A stretch of 16,083 bases of DNA from Stramenopiles sp. TOSAG23-3 (Eukaryota > Sar). Location of the stretch: contig LT642499.1 of NCBI GenBank assembly GCA_900128585.1, positions 1 to 16,083 of the forward strand, read 5' to 3'. The position numbers and the translations under genes are program-made. This document shows, piece after piece, positions 15,001 to 16,083 of the stretch (its first letter is position 1; every line of letters starts with the position of its first letter). Under the pieces are notes generated by a model, which worked only from the letters and a program-made list of their open reading frames with translations, did not search any database and had not been told where the DNA came from.

Positions 15001-16083
15001 TACATATGCCGTTGCATCATCTACTTTCACCGATAATGAAGTGATCCGTTGCATCAAATCCTTAGATTGTTGGGTTAAAGCTTCCTCCGAACTCTTTTCC
15101 ATTTCCAATGCATATTTCATCTTTACAATTTGTTCAACAACTTTTTCATGTGGTGATACATTTTCACCAGCTAAACCGATTTTCTTCGTGTTGTTTTTAT
15201 TCGTACTAACTTTGCGCAAAACATTCACCATTTCTTGTGGTGTCAATTTATTTAAAATTTGTTGAATAGCAACGTTTATCGAATGATTATGTGAATTTAC
15301 TGAAAATGTAAAATCACTTTTCAAACCACCTTTTGCAAGACGAACATGTCCTTTAGCTGCATCATTAGACGTTGGTTTATGATCGCAACCAATTGATTTA
15401 GTACCAGGCAATGTACCTCCAAGTGAATCATCCGTTACAACAACTGGTGCACATGCCGATTCAGCAGTTTCAATTGTTTCTGCACTTTCTAAAAAGATAG
15501 CAGTTTCAATTGCCGTAGTTGTTGAAATACTATGACCAGTTATTATTGGACCTTTTGGTGTGCGTTGCTTCTTCTTTTTATTTGGAAGCAAATGCTTCTC
15601 GATCAAATCATCTGTCTCTGTATTGACAGGCTTTGATGTGACAGATACATCACCTACATTCACGCGGATCCCCATTTCTTGCAATTTTTCAATGACTGCT
15701 TTTTGCATAACATTAGCATTTTCATTTCCTAACATTGCTTTGGCTTTGTCATCTAAATCTGTAATAGCCGTATCGTTCGTTGTTGCAACTACGTTTGCTT
15801 CTTGATGCATTAATTTGCTCATGTTTCTTGCCACTTTGATTTTTGATGAATCGTCGTGTACCTTTGCTTTAACTTTACCATCACATCCAGTAGATGCAGT
15901 GGCAGATGAGCCAGTTGCAGATGAACCAGTTGCAGATGAACCAGTTGCAGAACCGGTTGCTGCTGCAGCTCCCGTAGTACCAATAACACCTGATGCGGAG
16001 GAAGCTGAACCAGTTTCTGAACCAGTTTCTGAACCAGTTTCTGAACCAGTTTCTGAACCAGTTTCTGAACCAGTTTCTGAACC
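9028..16083 (-). CDS. giant modular Ser-Thr-Gly repeat / coiled-coil protein with a PSI-type domain (5'-partial)
   Basis: The frame is open from the window edge to the TAA at 9028-9030: 2351 codons without an intron. The GTG at 15834 is internal, because coding text (GCDGKVKAKVHDD, then SETG repeats) continues to 16083. Order from the N side: SETG and ATGSS repeats (16083-15880); Lys-rich linker with KGPIITG; long coiled-coil (about 15260-14400); PSI-type Cys domain (14394-14215); second helical region ending KGPILTGQ (13510); about 1.1 kb of TGMTG and GSSSSGSTG repeats; then Lys/Glu/Ala helical blocks (12160-11890, 11670-11190, 10960-10570, 9930-9400) alternating with GATG/STG linkers; a short C-terminal tail ending GGGKK. 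Gly-Xaa-Thr stretches are collagen-like. I infer an extracellular or cell-surface structural protein, but the signal peptide would lie outside the window. No named family is recognised. Fragments of relatives lie at 4324-4488 and 4950-5279. Confidence 0.85.
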   Translation of the reverse strand, partial: GSETGSETGSETGSETGSETGSETGSASSASGVIGTTGAAAATGSATGSSATGSSATGSSATASTGCDGKVKAKVHDDSSKIKVARNMSKLMHQEANVVATTNDTAITDLDDKAKAMLGNENANVMQKAVIEKLQEMGIRVNVGDVSVTSKPVNTETDDLIEKHLLPNKKKKQRTPKGPIITGHSISTTTAIETAIFLESAETIETAESACAPVVVTDDSLGGTLPGTKSIGCDHKPTSNDAAKGHVRLAKGGLKSDFTFSVNSHNHSINVAIQQILNKLTPQEMVNVLRKVSTNKNNTKKIGLAGENVSPHEKVVEQIVKMKYALEMEKSSEEALTQQSKDLMQRITSLSVKVDDATAYVERLKDGLVLLEDNVKHQNFTLILASDHLKACTGKLNVQLKKLNSYKLEEEASDATLEQSNGFDGVNSNAVKQQTKILTRKIHRQANALRADIKELREACAARNNTYVQEQVTFTKAVVELAKERREIRSKRLMNQRNIALLHLLKMQATMLEKKTLKSHASVLSLQTNVVDLEARKRRLEIAYEEEKIAPKLVRVNHHAEITCAQITSCGKCLSHNADVVDGDTQCGWCNGRCYDGNKDGPLVGDVCVNTYVFAGAGNNNKCPAKNEEVVGTHDAPSPLSIKDGMDDDTLDVVKKHVKKDVNLFKHVMNERYGGVQSLQMMKKQQMLIKEGNTKRVKNIVKAHQEKEDAMLKWNMKQSLIRTTNDVSAKLKAVRFATAVVAKLDAKILTDRLAMEDSLSKANEVGMRDNDEGSGDVVDEYKLQSRFAKVDLLNLEKDLKVKEGKRKELMGLYIVAAKRLYELRRNVPSWYVLVGEKLHRPHGIVWVRDLKGPILTGQNMIGHIGTGGTGMSSGMSGMTGMTGGSHMSGTTGPTGMIGGGVAMTGTTGPTGMTASTGATGSANTGVTGGKYVDPYDTDEVNIGDAQTGVGYTDVGTTGGTGGVDGATGVDGGDDDVTGGATGVVDGEDGNTGSSSSGSTGSSTSGSTGSSSSGSTGVVGGTASTGSSGSTGATGLASTGSATGLGATASTGMASTGSATVIGATASTGMASTVRGATASTGSSSSGSTGATSLGATASTGATGIGATASTSSSRSTGSSSSGSTGSSSSGNTGSSSSRSTGATSIGATASTGMASTGRGATASTGSSSSGSTGAPTSTGSSRSTGSSASGSTGSGIGGTASTGSTGNSGISGASGAEQLAMKAIASIPGASSSTGSAKVLSLILKKLGGSTETGAGSPMAALVNDISSTGASGSTGASGSTGASGSTGASGTTGATGSSRTGSTGSSTSTGSAEQRVAKKAKADLIAKEEAIGSEMQKLSVLKEKAKEEDTPELEAAVRLQQTKVKNDEAAMQQDIQKVAKVRKLAEEQGVSEAEFLAATSGTGASGATGGKTGATGGKTGATGIGSLATASTGSTGPSATATTGPSATATTGPAATASTGPSATASTGPAAIAKELAEEKKLLLADKSFAGLGNLIPKDTLAAPTSTGGTGSTGASGSSAAKAAVDNVATAMLKKLEAVKASEGAKETAKAKKEVAAEKAMAEKEKDLARKDEEKAEEARELAEQSPSKENEEAADKAEEKALVVEDKATKLKAKADAAKKKEVAVEKAMATGSSGTTGGASPLKKLLALMSASATGPSAGIAANFLKEEEKATGISGISGISGASGATGGKTGASGMSGMTGSAETGLEMDPKVIAAKAKVSNGKTKLARLEMVLDKDLPSEAREKLEQEKAALNRSVAEEEAEVNVTKAKRKAAKDEDKLRLLKDAARNESNPVKKKLLQKIAAQQQNFTDIAEAETKKVEAEDALRKLMAATGGISKKLLMEQQLAVVNATQALNKTVKEEKPKVLDLDGRLEVSVLHPDEGGPKSGVEVVKHFKKRDMGEMVNISVAKVDTSLPAKPPVQKVVAPKKAPCVGCLVVNKTTREAKVALTKTTNMAVKQMTAVTNHALEAVGHMFDNAETGLDSRWDETGSAATGTIGGVDGGVIALGSDETGASEATGSTASSTGATGATGSTGLTGATGSTSSASTGPSRLDVALEKATKLSRGSIRRAAGLDILKNIHTAAEAEATSAEADLDAVLLKEKKARDTKAAAAQGRIVKNLLALKKVQMAQAALEKAKLANATVVAQRIEVLDNSLKQQVSEGEKSLDFAKEKGQKVGTEDAKIIASLKEREGNASRVLVAAERTANKSATGYIIATKAVNATEEELAALLGVDGTGGTGFSGSTGISGATGGADEVRGPTGVHESGATSSAGVQESSTGSMSGTTAASGGTGATGNDIPDNIAPTGVNEATAGAHSATGFSKEHSPLSLTEQHQRMVLMGGEGGGKK
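11663..11782 (-). repeat. 24-bp coding tandem repeat, five units
   Basis: Units start at 11663, 11687, 11711, 11735 and 11759 on the pattern GCCGTTGCAGATGGCCCAGT. They encode (ATASTGPS)n with Ser/Thr and Ser/Ala alternation. Next to it (about 11815-11865) a second 24-bp array encodes GATGGKT. Confidence 0.9.
12212..12283 (-). repeat. 18-bp coding tandem repeat, four units
   Basis: The unit CCACTTGCACCAGTTGAT (+ strand) occurs at 12212, 12230, 12248 and 12266, the first with two changes. It encodes (GASGST)n, a Gly-rich linker before a helical block. Confidence 0.9.
12475..13125 (-). repeat. coding minisatellite: GSSSSGSTG / GATASTG units
   Basis: On the + strand the words GACGACGAACCAGTACTTCC and GATGCGGTAGCACCA recur in mixed order. 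They encode SSSSGSTG and GATASTG units in frame. A larger duplication is nested inside: 12571-12660 is repeated at 12823-12912, offset 252 bases, which keeps the frame. Confidence 0.85.
14215..14394 (-). other. PSI-type cysteine-rich domain in the giant protein
   Basis: The residues CAQITSCGKCLSH, then QCGWCNGRCYDG, then VC and KCPAK fit the plexin-semaphorin-integrin pattern C-x5-C-x2-C-xn-CGWC-x2-C-xn-C. This is the only Cys cluster of this kind in the visible protein; elsewhere I see just isolated Cys and one CVGC (about 10265). PSI domains are disulfide-bonded and extracellular in known proteins, which supports secretion. Confidence 0.7.
16009..16083 (-). repeat. 12-bp coding tandem repeat (SETG)n running out of the window
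   Basis: The unit CCAGTTTCTGAA is repeated about six times without change to the window edge and encodes Ser-Glu-Thr-Gly. The identity of the units suggests recent expansion or frequent homogenisation. The full length is unknown. Confidence 0.9.

Noticed and set aside
15834-15834. Start of the giant gene at this codon
   Set aside because: The codon is GTG and the same frame continues upstream with coding text to the window edge, so the start is outside the window.
9028-16083. Viral or bacterial origin of the collagen-like Gly-Xaa-Thr protein
   Set aside because: Such repeats do occur in bacteria and large viruses, but the neighbours are a VPS8-like gene and a gene with a spliceosomal intron, fragments of the same family are scattered locally, and a PSI-type domain is typical of eukaryotes. 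No viral hallmark gene is present.

Overview
The window looks like nuclear DNA of an AT-rich microbial eukaryote (a protist or alga). Four things point that way. A GT-AG spliceosomal intron can be placed precisely. One gene matches the endosomal tethering subunit VPS8. Trinucleotide microsatellites are dense and are translated as Asn, Ser, Asp, Gln and Thr runs. AT dinucleotide repeats are long. I cannot name the species. I see no rRNA, tRNA, CRISPR array, or transposase/reverse-transcriptase gene.

Layout: (1) 1-439, the 3' end of an unrecognised acidic/low-complexity gene on the + strand. (2) About 540-3967, minus strand, a VPS8-like gene with at least eight reading-frame breaks and no recognisable 5' end; its 5' edge runs into a second, diverged copy of part of its own sequence (3981-4064). 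(3) About 4324-5279, two separate fragments of the family represented by the giant gene at the right end, lying in opposite orientations on either side of an almost C-free 413-base stretch. (4) 5280-7250, mostly gene-poor DNA: degenerate repeats, an inverted repeat, a decayed coding-looking fragment on the minus strand (5853-6180), a 21-bp minisatellite, and a compound (AT)n tandem repeat directly in front of a start codon. (5) 7254-8455 +, a two-exon AlkB-like 2-oxoglutarate/Fe(II) dioxygenase, probably with a Lys/Ser/Asn-rich tail to 8768 cut off by a one-base break in an A9 run. (6) 9028 to the window edge, minus strand, an uninterrupted 2351-codon partial reading frame. It encodes a huge modular protein with charged helical blocks, one PSI-type cysteine domain and long Ser-Thr-Gly / Gly-Xaa-Thr repeat linkers.

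VPS8 and the dioxygenase look like ordinary housekeeping-type genes, unrelated to each other. The theme of the window is the giant repeat-rich gene, which seems to belong to a multicopy, rearranging family. One dispersed fragment keeps about 86% amino-acid identity with many synonymous differences, so it derives from a paralogue that was under selection. The frameshifts in VPS8 and in the dioxygenase tail mostly fall in short homopolymers or trinucleotide runs. Either genuine decay or uncorrected long-read indels could explain them, and I cannot separate the two from sequence alone.
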